A stretch of DNA of 62,246 bases, taken from IMG/VR virus record IMGVR_UViG_3300033142_001129, positions 1-62,246 of that record; one strand, written 5' to 3'. This stretch comes from a virus. Both the position numbers and the translations under genes were made by a program. Positions 25,795 to 35,019 of this stretch are shown here, in pieces (position 1 is the first letter of the stretch; each line of letters starts with the position of its first letter). The notes below the pieces were generated by a model. That model did no database searches. It worked only from the letters and a program-made list of their open reading frames with translations, and had not been told where the DNA came from.

Positions 25795-28767
25795 TCAATT
25801 CTCCAGATCATCCCTGACGTACTGCCATTGTAATCCCCACACAATCGGCTCAAAGGCTCTCTCAACAGTATTGCCTGAAAGTTGAAACTTAAACCTGTAC
25901 GACCATCCATATATATTTAAGGGAGCTGTAACCTTCGCCAACCTGAGATTGTCCGTGGCAAGGCTTATGTCGTTAAACACCGCACCCCCTGACGTGTTAG
26001 CCGTGTCTTGATAATTATAAACATCAAGGGTGTCCTCACTGTTCGCCCTGGTAATAATCTTTATCTGTCGGAGAAGTGTTTTGTCCCATATATTTTTGGA
26101 TGGCAAGAAATCACCTGTAGTGAAGCTATAAAGCATTGTCGATCCAAAGCTGTCGCCATATTCTAACCGCATCATATAGCCTGTATCTATTCCGGCATAC
26201 ACATATTTATTACCCTCGCCGTCGGCAACCTGGAACGCAGCTTGTGGCGTTTCCGCTACCCCTGTATATTTTTTAAACCATTTTTTCTTTACTATATCGT
26301 AAGCCAGCCAAAGATTATTAGCGACCTGGGACGAACCGGAGGGGAGGAGGATATTGTATTCTCGATAAGTGGTGTCATACCAGCCCCTTGCATTTTCTAA
26401 ATATTCAAAGTTGACACACACAGACTCGGCGGGATCAAAGTATTTATCAACCCCAGGAATAGGGAATAAAACAGATCCATCAAACATAACCGGCCCTGAA
26501 TGAGAAACCCAAAAGGCAACGTTTCTTTGAATACCCTGGACAGCTTCAAATCCAACCTCTGCCGTGGCCAAAGTTAAGGGAGCTGGACAACCAACCGTAA
26601 ATGATACCGGAAACACCTTAAAATCTTCGGGAGTATCACCGGTTAAAATGTATGTGCTGGTTTCCTTAAGTGCCAGCCATATAGCAAAAACATTTGAACC
26701 GTATCTATTATAAAGTTGAGTGCCTGCTGTAAGAGTGTCAGAGTTGCCAAAATATAGAGACTGAAGACCGTCCATACTCGAATCAAACCCGTTAAAAACA
26801 TCTGGTGCGTTCGAGGATGAATAATCAACCCTATTTCCCTCCTTTCCTTCGGTAAAAGCGCACAAAAGCACTCGGTTTTTATATACAGATGGAAACTTAA
26901 AGGGTTTTACGACTTTCTGTGCAGGTATTCCGGTGACAAGATCGACAAGAACCTCTGGATCTTCCGTTAAAGGAACGCCCTTTGTCCCGGATAAAGTCGC
27001 GCTGAAAGTGAATTGATAGGCATAACCGGTCACACCAAACAACGTTATGGGGTGTTCATCTTCTATGTCAGGCGGACTCCAAGAAATTAAGCCTGTCTTT
27101 CCAATGGTATCGCCTGCGTTGTCTGTTTCATCTATTAATGATGCACCTACGGTTGCCCAATCTGATCCGGTATGATATTTAACAGTAGCGTCCGCCGCGT
27201 TTTCATTAATTAACCCCGCAAGCATTTGAAAACGAATACCAGCCATCCGGTCGCTGAACATAACCACAACGTTATCTGTGCTTAAAAGGCCGTCTAAAAC
27301 GCCACCGATAGGAATTTCGATATCTGATTGATAATTAACTGCGAGCGTATAATCTTCGAACTGAGAAGCAGACTCAACCTGGAACTGTATTGGTTGTCTT
27401 AAAACGCCGTCCCATACATCTACAACTGGTTGCCATGGTGCATCGGCTGAAACGTGGGAAATTTCAGCGCTACCGTCAGAAAGTATAAATAAATAAGCAT
27501 AAAGGTAAATACCTTCCAAGTGGTACGGTTTGGCTATACTAACCGTTGAATCAAACGTCATTGAGCCGCTTTGCCCTAATGAATATGAAGTTACCCCTTT
27601 CGTGCCGTCGTCGAAGTTTGAAACTCCGGTAAATGCGTCTCCCGTCCATACAGCGCAAAGTGTTTGTGATCCAGCTGTGTTGACTGTTTTAATTGTATAA
27701 TTAAAGCCCTGCACTGGCCGAGTAGTGAATATCATCCACAGCTTTCGGGTTCCAATAGGAATGATATTGCCTGCAGTATCAAGAGAATTATTAGCCTGTT
27801 CGGTATAGTCTATTGGATTATTAAAAGGGTAGCCAATGCTTTTAACCGAAAAGTTGTCAAAGTCACCCTCCGCCCCAAAAATACCAGATTTAAAAGAAAG
27901 TCCTCCGGTGCCTTGGGCAAGATAAGGAAGTGAGTATGCCCCGTTAGAATTAACAGAGCCTATTCTATAAGTATATGCTTCTTCAAAAGTCCAATAATCT
28001 TCAATGTTTGCAGCATCAAAGGCAATGCGGTATAGATGCCCGGTTGTCATGGGTACATATGTGCTTGAAATGCCGCCTTCCAGACCAGATGTGCTTGCTG
28101 TTATGCTAAGATCGTCGGTTTCGTCCCATGAGGTAAGGTTGAAATTCTCCCAATTTGACGGCGACGAAAAGTCTCGATTTTCCTGGGCGGGTATTAGTTC
28201 GGAGCCCAACTGTTCTTCTACGGTAAACAGAGCCCCAATCCTGATTTCCTCGCCGCCGTAGATATAAGACTCTTTTCCATTACAATATGCCACGTTGCCT
28301 TGCGGAGCGTCTGAAAACCGGCCCAACCCTGCGCCTGCTGCGTCGATATGTATCGGCGCAGTTTCAAAGTTTCCCTGAGCTGGGACTACAGCTAAGTTTT
28401 GGAAGACTCTGCCGTTTCCTGAGCTGTCTTGTGAGTTAACAAGAACGTATGACTTTTGCGCTCCGTCTGTCCTGAGCTGGTGTCCATTTCTAATATCTGT
28501 GTACGTTGTAATGATAGATGTTGAAATTTCCGTATAGCCCAGCACTCCAACAGGATGGTTTGCGCCATACCGCAGATTTACAATATCTGAAAAGTTTGAA
28601 GGTCCTATTTCCGCCGGGTCGTGATCAGGTAGCCATGCACCATCAAGCTTGAATTGCTCTTTGTGCAGCTTATCATCTGGAATTTGAGACTGTTTTTGCT
28701 GTTCTTGTGCCAAAGCTCCTGAAAACAGAAAGAAAAACAGCGATATGTATATAAGTAATTTTTTCAT
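25795..28767 (-). CDS. Large tail/virion protein with a Sec signal peptide
   Basis: A 990-residue, beta-rich protein. The opening residues form a textbook Sec signal peptide: basic MKK, hydrophobic LLIYISLFFFLFSG, then a signal peptidase site ALA/Q. The mature part starts with WLPDHDPAEIGPSNFSDIVNLRYG and GVLGYTEI, a pattern I associate with podovirus-type tail or stabilisation proteins that form part of the tail tube or hub. It directly follows two paralogous connector-type genes that also carry signal peptides. Virion proteins assembled in the cytoplasm should not be exported, so either these are exported and serve another purpose or the hydrophobic end is used inside the particle. Tail role moderate; signal peptide clear. 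Confidence 0.75.
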   Translation of the reverse strand: MKKLLIYISLFFFLFSGALAQEQQKQSQIPDDKLHKEQFKLDGAWLPDHDPAEIGPSNFSDIVNLRYGANHPVGVLGYTEISTSIITTYTDIRNGHQLRTDGAQKSYVLVNSQDSSGNGRVFQNLAVVPAQGNFETAPIHIDAAGAGLGRFSDAPQGNVAYCNGKESYIYGGEEIRIGALFTVEEQLGSELIPAQENRDFSSPSNWENFNLTSWDETDDLSITASTSGLEGGISSTYVPMTTGHLYRIAFDAANIEDYWTFEEAYTYRIGSVNSNGAYSLPYLAQGTGGLSFKSGIFGAEGDFDNFSVKSIGYPFNNPIDYTEQANNSLDTAGNIIPIGTRKLWMIFTTRPVQGFNYTIKTVNTAGSQTLCAVWTGDAFTGVSNFDDGTKGVTSYSLGQSGSMTFDSTVSIAKPYHLEGIYLYAYLFILSDGSAEISHVSADAPWQPVVDVWDGVLRQPIQFQVESASQFEDYTLAVNYQSDIEIPIGGVLDGLLSTDNVVVMFSDRMAGIRFQMLAGLINENAADATVKYHTGSDWATVGASLIDETDNAGDTIGKTGLISWSPPDIEDEHPITLFGVTGYAYQFTFSATLSGTKGVPLTEDPEVLVDLVTGIPAQKVVKPFKFPSVYKNRVLLCAFTEGKEGNRVDYSSSNAPDVFNGFDSSMDGLQSLYFGNSDTLTAGTQLYNRYGSNVFAIWLALKETSTYILTGDTPEDFKVFPVSFTVGCPAPLTLATAEVGFEAVQGIQRNVAFWVSHSGPVMFDGSVLFPIPGVDKYFDPAESVCVNFEYLENARGWYDTTYREYNILLPSGSSQVANNLWLAYDIVKKKWFKKYTGVAETPQAAFQVADGEGNKYVYAGIDTGYMMRLEYGDSFGSTMLYSFTTGDFLPSKNIWDKTLLRQIKIITRANSEDTLDVYNYQDTANTSGGAVFNDISLATDNLRLAKVTAPLNIYGWSYRFKFQLSGNTVERAFEPIVWGLQWQYVRDDLEN

Positions 28768-29444
28768 TATTGCGTGGGCTCCTTCGGCATAGTAAGAAAG
28801 TCTTGCCTACTTCTATCAAGCTCCGCCTGGTACAGCGCCATGATCTTGGCAGATTTTTCCATCTGGTTGCTTTTGGCCCAGGCCTGGGCAACAACATACA
28901 TAACAAGTGCTTTATCGTATATTGCTGGAATCGGAATTGAAGCGCTTATAATAATAGCCTCGGGCCTGGTTACTAAATAAACAGTAATTTTTTCAGTGGT
29001 TACGCCGGTCAATGCAGGATAAGCGCCAAGTTTCCCGGCCCAATCGTACCAATAAGCAGGCTCTCCTATGTTGCTTACAAGGCCGACACTTTCCGGAGCA
29101 CCCCTGATAAGAGCTTTCGATACACCTGTTGCCGAAACATAATGAACCGCTTTTACAACAATATAGGTTGATGTAATTGCATATTCGGTTTGATTTGCAA
29201 TCAGGCTGATATCTTCTGTATTTTCGAGGCAGTGGCTTCTACTAACCAGGTCCACAAGACCGTCATTGAGCCAACGCAACAGCCTTTCATCATTCCAAAA
29301 TACATCTGAACCTGTGCCGCTAAGATACGATCTTGCGTTTTCGATTATTGTTTCGGCTGTCGTTGAGGACGTTTGCTGAGATCCTGCAAAAGCTGAAACC
29401 GTTATAAATAAAGCGATAATTATTATAGATATTTTTTTCAGCAT
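28767..29444 (-). CDS. Connector/tail-tube-like protein with signal peptide (paralogue 2)
   Basis: A 225-residue protein. After a signal peptide (MLKKISIIIIALFITVSAFA/GSQQ) comes a helical N-terminal region with NARSYLSG, FWNDERLLRWLNDGLVDL, typical of phage head-tail adaptor proteins, then beta strands (YWYDWAGKLGAYPALT) and a C-terminal helix. It is clearly paralogous over its whole length to the gene just upstream (29463-30137): both share SHCLE.TEDI, WYDWAG and YLVTRP. The stop overlaps the start of the 990-residue gene by one base. Adaptor role is inferred from the WLNDGL motif and place. Confidence 0.7.
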   Translation of the reverse strand: MLKKISIIIIALFITVSAFAGSQQTSSTTAETIIENARSYLSGTGSDVFWNDERLLRWLNDGLVDLVSRSHCLENTEDISLIANQTEYAITSTYIVVKAVHYVSATGVSKALIRGAPESVGLVSNIGEPAYWYDWAGKLGAYPALTGVTTEKITVYLVTRPEAIIISASIPIPAIYDKALVMYVVAQAWAKSNQMEKSAKIMALYQAELDRSRQDFLTMPKEPTQ

Positions 29445-29462
29445 AATAAACCTCTTTTGAAT

Positions 29463-30137
29463 TTATTGTTTCGGCTTTTCCGTTGTTACAAGAAGATCCT
29501 GCCGGTACCGATCAAGTTCAGCATGATATCGGCCTATCGCCTGGCCATATTTACTCATTTGCCTATCCTTCGCCCAGGCCTGAGCAACAATGTATAAAGT
29601 AAGCGCTTTGTCATATATTGCCGGAGTCGGCACAGCGACACCGGAAGCTATGGCCGTAGGTCTTGTTACGAGGTAAAGAGTAACCTTTTCGCTCGTAACG
29701 CTGCTAAGAGTAGGATAAACCCCTATTTCCCCGGCCCAATCATACCAATGCACAGGCACCTGCACGTTTTCAATCCAGCCAACTTCCGCCGGTTTTCCTG
29801 TTTTCAACCCTCTTTCTATATCGTTAGAGTCAACATATCGTACTGCTTTCACGACAAGATAGGTTGATGTAATGGAATATTCCACCTGGTTCGCGACAAG
29901 ATTGATATCTTCTGTATCTTCGAGGCAATGACTCCGGCCTACTAAATCAACAAGACCATCGTTAAGCCACTGTAACATTTCAACATCGGTCCAAAACGTA
30001 GCCGTTGCTTCGTTTAGATATGCCCTGGCATTTACAATGATTGCTGATGCAAGAGTTGAAGACGCTTGCTGAGATCCCGCGTGAGCAAAACTCACAGCCA
30101 TAAAAACGATTAAAATTGCATGAATGATTTTTTTCAT
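29463..30137 (-). CDS. Connector/tail-tube-like protein with signal peptide (paralogue 1)
   Basis: A 224-residue protein, tandem paralogue of 28767-29444. It has a signal peptide (MKKIIHAILIVFMAVSFAHA/GSQQ), the adaptor-like FWTDVEMLQWLNDGLVDLVG segment and the WYDWAGEIGVYPTL core. The start at 30137 has a good ribosome binding site (AGAAGGTAAT) and gives a proper signal peptide; a longer in-frame start at 30155 would add six residues. The two copies keep the signal peptide while diverging elsewhere, which argues that export or membrane insertion is used. Confidence 0.7.
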   Translation of the reverse strand: MKKIIHAILIVFMAVSFAHAGSQQASSTLASAIIVNARAYLNEATATFWTDVEMLQWLNDGLVDLVGRSHCLEDTEDINLVANQVEYSITSTYLVVKAVRYVDSNDIERGLKTGKPAEVGWIENVQVPVHWYDWAGEIGVYPTLSSVTSEKVTLYLVTRPTAIASGVAVPTPAIYDKALTLYIVAQAWAKDRQMSKYGQAIGRYHAELDRYRQDLLVTTEKPKQ

Positions 30138-30138
30138 A

Positions 30139-30474
30139 TTACCTTCTTTCGGCAAGCTCTATAACAACCTTAGCCCCGGCTGTATAAACACCATCGCCAA
30201 AATCTAAGAAAGGGTGTTTCTTTTTGCCATGAAAATACTTTATTTTTGAATCGTAAACGTCTGCACAAAGCGGATTGAAGATTTCGGGACCGTCTTCATC
30301 CCCTTCTTTTATAACACATTTATCACCTGTTGCCGCTGGTGAGAACTGTATTGACATAATTTTCAACCCGCGGTCGTTAGGATCGTCGGCATAGCTCCAA
30401 TCCGAATCAATCGCACCTGCACCCACACCGGCGATTTCAATGGTCAAGTTGTTTTCAGTGACTTCGTTTGCCAT
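30139..30474 (-). CDS. Small structural protein, unknown
   Basis: A 111-residue protein with alternating beta-type segments (LTIEIAGVGAGAI, LKIMSIQFSPAATGDKCVIKEG, AGAKVVIELAE). The size and beta-rich nature fit a decoration or tail-tube subunit. It is preceded by the 196-residue gene and followed within two bases by the adaptor paralogue. No family recognised. Confidence 0.6.
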   Translation of the reverse strand: MANEVTENNLTIEIAGVGAGAIDSDWSYADDPNDRGLKIMSIQFSPAATGDKCVIKEGDEDGPEIFNPLCADVYDSKIKYFHGKKKHPFLDFGDGVYTAGAKVVIELAERR

Positions 30475-30485
30475 GATATTCCCTT

Positions 30486-31076
30486 TTAAGCTGCTGTGTC
30501 GCCTTCGATCCTGATCGTGAAGTCAACCGCTGCCGCTGCCGGAGCCGCCGCACCTATAATCCGCTTAATCCATACGAATATAAGTTCATTAACACCCAGG
30601 TTAACGTCATGCGCACCAAGATCAATCGAAACGCCTGTTGCATATGATGTGGCCGTTGACCAATCACTTATACCTGAACCGGTCCCGTTATGATTCGTAG
30701 TGTCAATATCAGACGGCTCGGTAGATTCGTCTACTATTGATTGAGCATCCCCGTCTGTAAGGCCTGTCGTCTCGGGCACTTCCACTGCAAACTCTATGGA
30801 ATTACCGCCTCCAACGTCGCCCTCTTGTATAAAAACCTTCGCGTTTTGGAGCTCCAAAGAACCGTGTTTATTCTGAATACAAAAACATCGATACTCGGTA
30901 TCTCCCGGTTCTGATTCGGCCCCTTCAACATCGTCAAACAGGTTTTCATCTGTATCATCAACAATCTCTGAAGATGATCTATAGCTCCCAAGGGAAGCGT
31001 CAGGGTCAGCCTGTACGCCGCCGTCAGACCCGGCACCTGTCAAAAATTTATCTAAGTCGCCCGCTACAATAGCCAT
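30486..31076 (-). CDS. Structural beta-sandwich protein, unknown
   Basis: A 196-residue acidic protein rich in Asp, Gly, Ser, Thr and Ala, with strands such as IEFAVEVPETTG and LIFVWIKRIIG and a final DFTIRIEGD. It resembles small beta-sandwich phage structural proteins found near the tail genes. Role not known; assigned to the virion from composition and neighbours. Confidence 0.6.
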   Translation of the reverse strand: MAIVAGDLDKFLTGAGSDGGVQADPDASLGSYRSSSEIVDDTDENLFDDVEGAESEPGDTEYRCFCIQNKHGSLELQNAKVFIQEGDVGGGNSIEFAVEVPETTGLTDGDAQSIVDESTEPSDIDTTNHNGTGSGISDWSTATSYATGVSIDLGAHDVNLGVNELIFVWIKRIIGAAAPAAAAVDFTIRIEGDTAA

Positions 31077-31078
31077 GG

Positions 31079-31315
31079 TTAATCTCCTTTATGAAAGTAA
31101 TTTTTAATATGGTAAAGCGCCCTTCTAAGCTTCCATCGTATTCCCGGAAATAAAATCGTTTTAACAATCTTGCCATTTTTCAGCTTTGCAAAAGATCCCG
31201 GCCATACCGCCTTTTCATCTTTAAAGTCTTTATATCTGAAGGCTATCTTTCTACCATTGCTTATTTGATAGAACCCCTTGCCTGTTTGTGGATCGTATCT
31301 GTCAATTTTTATCAT
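31079..31315 (-). CDS. Small basic protein, unknown
   Basis: A 78-residue, Lys/Arg-rich protein (RRALYHIKNYFHKGD at the end) with an N-terminal YDPQTGKGFYQISNGRKIAFRYKDF beta segment. It shares one base with the stop of the 789-residue gene upstream. Unassigned; a small adaptor or chaperone in the virion block is possible. Confidence 0.5.
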   Translation of the reverse strand: MIKIDRYDPQTGKGFYQISNGRKIAFRYKDFKDEKAVWPGSFAKLKNGKIVKTILFPGIRWKLRRALYHIKNYFHKGD

Positions 31316-33684
31316 TAGTCCAACCTCGTTGATAAGCCTAATCTATTTAAGCCCTTTCCAGCCCCAGCATCCGAAAAGACATCATAAACAATATTGGCGT
31401 CCGAAAGAGCTTTGGTTGATTCTATATCAAAGACGAGTTCCAGGTCGCTTAGAGTCTTTATATTAATGTCAAAAACATGCTCCGAGTCAGAATTCATTTT
31501 ATTAAGAACATCGAATAGCGCTTCCAGATCCGAATTAACTTTGTTGTATATATCGTAAACAGCTTCAAGATCCGAATCCATCTTTTCGAATTGATCATAA
31601 ACAAGTTCCAGGTCACTTAGAATCCTATGATAAACGTCATATTTAAGAACAGAGTCGGCATTTATCTTATTTAGAACGTCGAAAACAAACTCAATGGACG
31701 AATCGATTCTGCCGATCATGTCATAAACAAGCTCTGAGTCCGACGTTACCTTGCCCACTACATCAAAAACGGCCTCAATATCGCTTGATATCTTTTCGAA
31801 TTGATCATATTTAAGGGTAATATCAGCATAAATTGAATTTAAAACGTCAAAAACTCCCTCAATATCAGAGGAAATAATATTTTTAACGTCATATACGAGC
31901 TCTGAGTCGGACGAGACTTGCCCGGCCTGGTCATAAACCGCCTCCATATCGCTTGATACACTCTCGCGCTGATCATAAACGATAATCGAGTCTGCCCTGA
32001 CTGTGTTGATAATATCAAATACCATCTCAACATCAGATCTTGCCACGCTAAATATATCAAAGACCGCTTCAATGTCAGATATAACCCAGCCCCAAGTATC
32101 ATAGACAAGCTCTAAATCAGAGGATACCTTGTTAAATATATCAAAGACCGCTTCAGCATCGGAAGATATCTTGTTGCGCACATCATAAACCGTCTCAATG
32201 TCGGAATTTATCTTGTTAAATATGTCAAACACTGACTCTGAGTCAGAGGTTGTCCTCCCGGACTGATCATAAACAAGCTCAACGTCTGATGTTATTTTAT
32301 TATAAACGTCAAAGACCAACTCGACATCGGAAGCAAGCTTATTGTAAACATCAAAAAGCGATTCTGAATCCGACGTTATCCTGGAATAACCGTCATATAC
32401 AAGTTCGAGGTCGGAAGTAACTTTCGTCGTGCCAGAGGCAGGCGTAAAAACAATAGTAAGATCTGCATCACCTTCAAGCCACCAAATCCTTTGATTATAT
32501 GCGCTGTTAACATCTTCCCAAACAAATGCCAACTTGTCGCCACTTTCAAAAGGATCTGCACCATCATCGCCATCAATTCTTTGCTGAATAAACAAATTTA
32601 ACTCTGGACTGTCTTGGCTTCCAGTGCTTCCTTCATCCCAATCTACCGTCACAGAAGTATGTTTCGTTAACTGAGAAGGTCTGTTGCTTGAGCCCCACGT
32701 TCCGGGAGATCTGTTATCAATCAACTTAAGAATAGCGTCGCAACCAGAGCCATCAACTCCGGTTACATCGATATTTATCTTTGTTCCGGTGTTTATTGTT
32801 GCTCCCGGCAAATCAGTGTCGGTAACTGTCCACATAAGACCGGAGTCAAGCACAGAGTCTTCGAAATCACCACAAACAATATAGCCGACGTTATCATCGT
32901 ACCAGGTAGTATCATCTTGTTCGAAACCGTCGTCAGCATCCGTTACAGTAGTTGGTCCCCAAGTATCAGGGCTTACAACTATATCGTCATTATCCGAAAG
33001 ACTAAAAGCACCTATAAAAATATCAAGCTTCTTGCCGCCTGCCTGATCCTCAACGGTGTAGTTCGAATGTATATCTATTTCGTCAGAGTCCCATTGAAAC
33101 TTAATATTATCAAAAAGCAGCTTATAAATCCCAAGATTGTCGCCGCTTAAAGTTGTGGTCGGAACTTCAACCATATCACCGGCAATACCTGAATTTTGAA
33201 ACCTGATCCGATAGAGATTCGCGTTAACCACATGAAGGCGGAAAGTATTTTTGACTTTCTCGAACGGTCTGAAAAGAAACTCAACGTCAAGAGTGTTGCC
33301 GTCGCCATCAGAAAGATTACGGGTAATTACGCAATGCTCGTCTTGCTGGTCTACCGTCAACCCTATCTGCCACAAATCAAGTGTGCGCCATTGTGGAGCA
33401 TCCCAATACTGGACCTCAAACCTTTGATCATCTATAAGAGTCTCAATAGAACCAAACTCCCGAATGATCTGATAGCCTGCTGAATAAAACTCACAAGACA
33501 GCTCTCCGTAACGGATAGACTGACTTGGTTCATCCCATACATAGGGAGCGAAAACACCATCACCAAGATCAACGTTTTTCCGGCCCATAAAGGTTTTAAG
33601 CACCCTCTGGCCTGTGTCCTGGCCGTCCTGAGTAACCTTAAACTTACGGCAATCTGGCGTATATGTTAGGTGTTCCAGTGGCAT
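31315..33684 (-). CDS. Structural protein with 24 heptad-pair repeats
   Basis: A 789-residue protein with two parts. Residues about 1-420 form a globular, beta-rich region (YAPYVWDEPSQSIRYG-type strands; DYDDG/DSxx turns). Residues about 424-760 are 24 tandem 14-residue repeats of the form SDxExVFDVxNKIx. Two turns of a heptad per repeat, with hydrophobic residues at regular places and conserved Asp and Glu, fit a long rod or coiled coil of constant length; a beta-type rod cannot be excluded. The rod ends in a short tail (DAGAGKGLNRLGLSTRLD). The position between connector and tail genes suggests a fibre, whisker or rod-like tail protein. Confidence 0.75.
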   Translation of the reverse strand: MPLEHLTYTPDCRKFKVTQDGQDTGQRVLKTFMGRKNVDLGDGVFAPYVWDEPSQSIRYGELSCEFYSAGYQIIREFGSIETLIDDQRFEVQYWDAPQWRTLDLWQIGLTVDQQDEHCVITRNLSDGDGNTLDVEFLFRPFEKVKNTFRLHVVNANLYRIRFQNSGIAGDMVEVPTTTLSGDNLGIYKLLFDNIKFQWDSDEIDIHSNYTVEDQAGGKKLDIFIGAFSLSDNDDIVVSPDTWGPTTVTDADDGFEQDDTTWYDDNVGYIVCGDFEDSVLDSGLMWTVTDTDLPGATINTGTKINIDVTGVDGSGCDAILKLIDNRSPGTWGSSNRPSQLTKHTSVTVDWDEGSTGSQDSPELNLFIQQRIDGDDGADPFESGDKLAFVWEDVNSAYNQRIWWLEGDADLTIVFTPASGTTKVTSDLELVYDGYSRITSDSESLFDVYNKLASDVELVFDVYNKITSDVELVYDQSGRTTSDSESVFDIFNKINSDIETVYDVRNKISSDAEAVFDIFNKVSSDLELVYDTWGWVISDIEAVFDIFSVARSDVEMVFDIINTVRADSIIVYDQRESVSSDMEAVYDQAGQVSSDSELVYDVKNIISSDIEGVFDVLNSIYADITLKYDQFEKISSDIEAVFDVVGKVTSDSELVYDMIGRIDSSIEFVFDVLNKINADSVLKYDVYHRILSDLELVYDQFEKMDSDLEAVYDIYNKVNSDLEALFDVLNKMNSDSEHVFDINIKTLSDLELVFDIESTKALSDANIVYDVFSDAGAGKGLNRLGLSTRLD
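31408..32415 (-). repeat. 24 tandem 42-bp repeats encoding SDxExVFDVxNKIx
   Basis: Protein-coding repeat array inside the 789-residue gene; 24 units of 42 bp (14 residues) plus one degenerate copy at the 3' end. The DNA copies have diverged well beyond the protein consensus, so this is an old array held by selection on the protein, not a recent slippage product. Unit length has stayed constant, with no partial repeats inside. Confidence 0.85.
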
Positions 33685-34532
33685 TAGATCCGCGTTTTAA
33701 TCCTTTTCACATCGCTTAAATTGTTTGATTCAGCACTTGACCTGAAATCCCCCGCAGACTCAATACAGTTGGCCCATAAGGCTTTGTGATTTTTGTTCAC
33801 CAGGTACTTATCAGGATAGTGCTGAGTGCCGAATTTGGGTAGTTTAATGAGGCCGATCACACCGTAAGACACAATTCCGTAATGAAATCGATCTGGAATA
33901 TCTGTAATTGCGATGGGCAACGTGATATATTCGATTATGATATCATTTTCAAAGGTAACATCGTCTATAACAAGGTTTCTAACCCTGGTATAATATGTAT
34001 CAAAATCATAATTGCTTGATTCTCCCAGCGGTTTACGGACTATTTTTGAGAAATTCGCTGTTTCCCTGAAAGCTTTTCCTCCTGAAGTATAGGTGTTTTC
34101 AAACACCGAGCCGTCAAGCGTATAGTTCAGGGTATCAATAACAGTGATTGCAAAGGTGTCGTTAGCTTCGACCGTCCCGCCAATGTCGTGATGTGTGACA
34201 ATGTGGCCAGTTTCCCAGGGATGAACAGAATTAAGAGTAATCTTTATCCCGCCCGAACCATCATCAACCGCACCACTCACAACCAAAGCATTGTCACCCA
34301 TATCTTTAACATCTGAGAATTCATATATACTTGAAGGTAGGATAAAGATATTAGTGAGGGATGAAAGGGATTTTCGGACATTGAAATAGGTGGGGTTAGC
34401 TCCGACAAGCTTCAAGCCGAGGAGGTTAACGGCATCAGCTATTACTCGCGTAAAATCGTCGGAGCCAACCCTGACGGCTCCGATTTCCCTTATATCTCTG
34501 CGTATTAACCGTTCAATTTCAATAGCATCCAT
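33684..34532 (-). CDS. Head-tail connector-like protein
   Basis: A 282-residue protein. The N-terminal helices (IEIERLIRRDIREIGAVRVGSDDFTRVIADAVNLLGLKLVG) resemble connector proteins that pack against the portal, followed by a beta domain (VSGAVDDGSGGIKITL, THHDIGGTVEANDTF) inserted before the C-terminal helices (WANCIESAGDFRSSAESNN). Place after the capsid and before the tail genes fits a neck or adaptor role. Stop overlaps the next ATG by one base. Confidence 0.6.
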   Translation of the reverse strand: MDAIEIERLIRRDIREIGAVRVGSDDFTRVIADAVNLLGLKLVGANPTYFNVRKSLSSLTNIFILPSSIYEFSDVKDMGDNALVVSGAVDDGSGGIKITLNSVHPWETGHIVTHHDIGGTVEANDTFAITVIDTLNYTLDGSVFENTYTSGGKAFRETANFSKIVRKPLGESSNYDFDTYYTRVRNLVIDDVTFENDIIIEYITLPIAITDIPDRFHYGIVSYGVIGLIKLPKFGTQHYPDKYLVNKNHKALWANCIESAGDFRSSAESNNLSDVKRIKTRI

Positions 34533-34544
34533 GGCAGGATCCTT

Positions 34545-34949
34545 TTAAGCTGCTGCTGCGATTACAAGGGTGTCGGAAATAACAGCTTCTTTGTTTTTGG
34601 TCACATTAAGTTCAATCCCAAACTTTTCAAGGACCATTTCACCGATTTCGGCCTTTGTCAGTTCGTCAAGGGTTTCCCTGGTGATTGCATCAGGACCAAG
34701 ATCCGGATCGGATTTTTTATCATTATCGATTGGTTTCAAATCTGGTACTTCTTTTTCTTCTTCAACAAAAACAAACCCACCCTGATCACCGAGGACTTTC
34801 AGCATGTTAGGATTTTCCGCAAGCATCTTTTTGGCGTCACCGGTTTTAACATGAATCGGATCTTTATTGTTTTTAAATAGATAGTGTTTGCTCAAATAAC
34901 CCATTTTAAATGTTATCGGAGCTTTCTTGCCGACATATAGTATTTTCAT
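34545..34949 (-). CDS. Small virion-block protein with acidic linker
   Basis: A 134-residue protein with an N-terminal beta-rich domain (MKILYVGKKAPITFKMGYLSKHYLF), an acidic linker (EEEKEVPDLKPIDNDKKSDPDLG) and a C-terminal helical LEM/SAP-like segment (TRETLDELTKAEIGEMVLEKFG). The last part resembles the short helix-extended-loop-helix found in many phage proteins beside the major capsid gene. Function unknown. Confidence 0.6.
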   Translation of the reverse strand: MKILYVGKKAPITFKMGYLSKHYLFKNNKDPIHVKTGDAKKMLAENPNMLKVLGDQGGFVFVEEEKEVPDLKPIDNDKKSDPDLGPDAITRETLDELTKAEIGEMVLEKFGIELNVTKNKEAVISDTLVIAAAA

Positions 34950-34974
34950 TGCGCGTTCCTCCTTGTTTGATAAC

Positions 34975-34993
34975 GGGGCGGAATACCCGCCCC
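34975..34993 (-). terminator. GC-rich hairpin between decoration and downstream gene
   Basis: Perfect 7-bp stem GGGGCGG/CCGCCCC with a 5-base loop, in the 70-base gap after the 146-residue gene. No T run follows, so it is more likely a partial terminator or an mRNA 3'-end stabiliser that keeps the upstream (capsid) message abundant. Confidence 0.5.
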
Positions 34994-35019
34994 GGTTAGA
35001 ATATTATAAAAACAAATAC

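Noticed and set aside
31408-32415. CRISPR-like or recombination repeat array
   Set aside because: The 42-bp units are coding, diverged at DNA level and without spacers.
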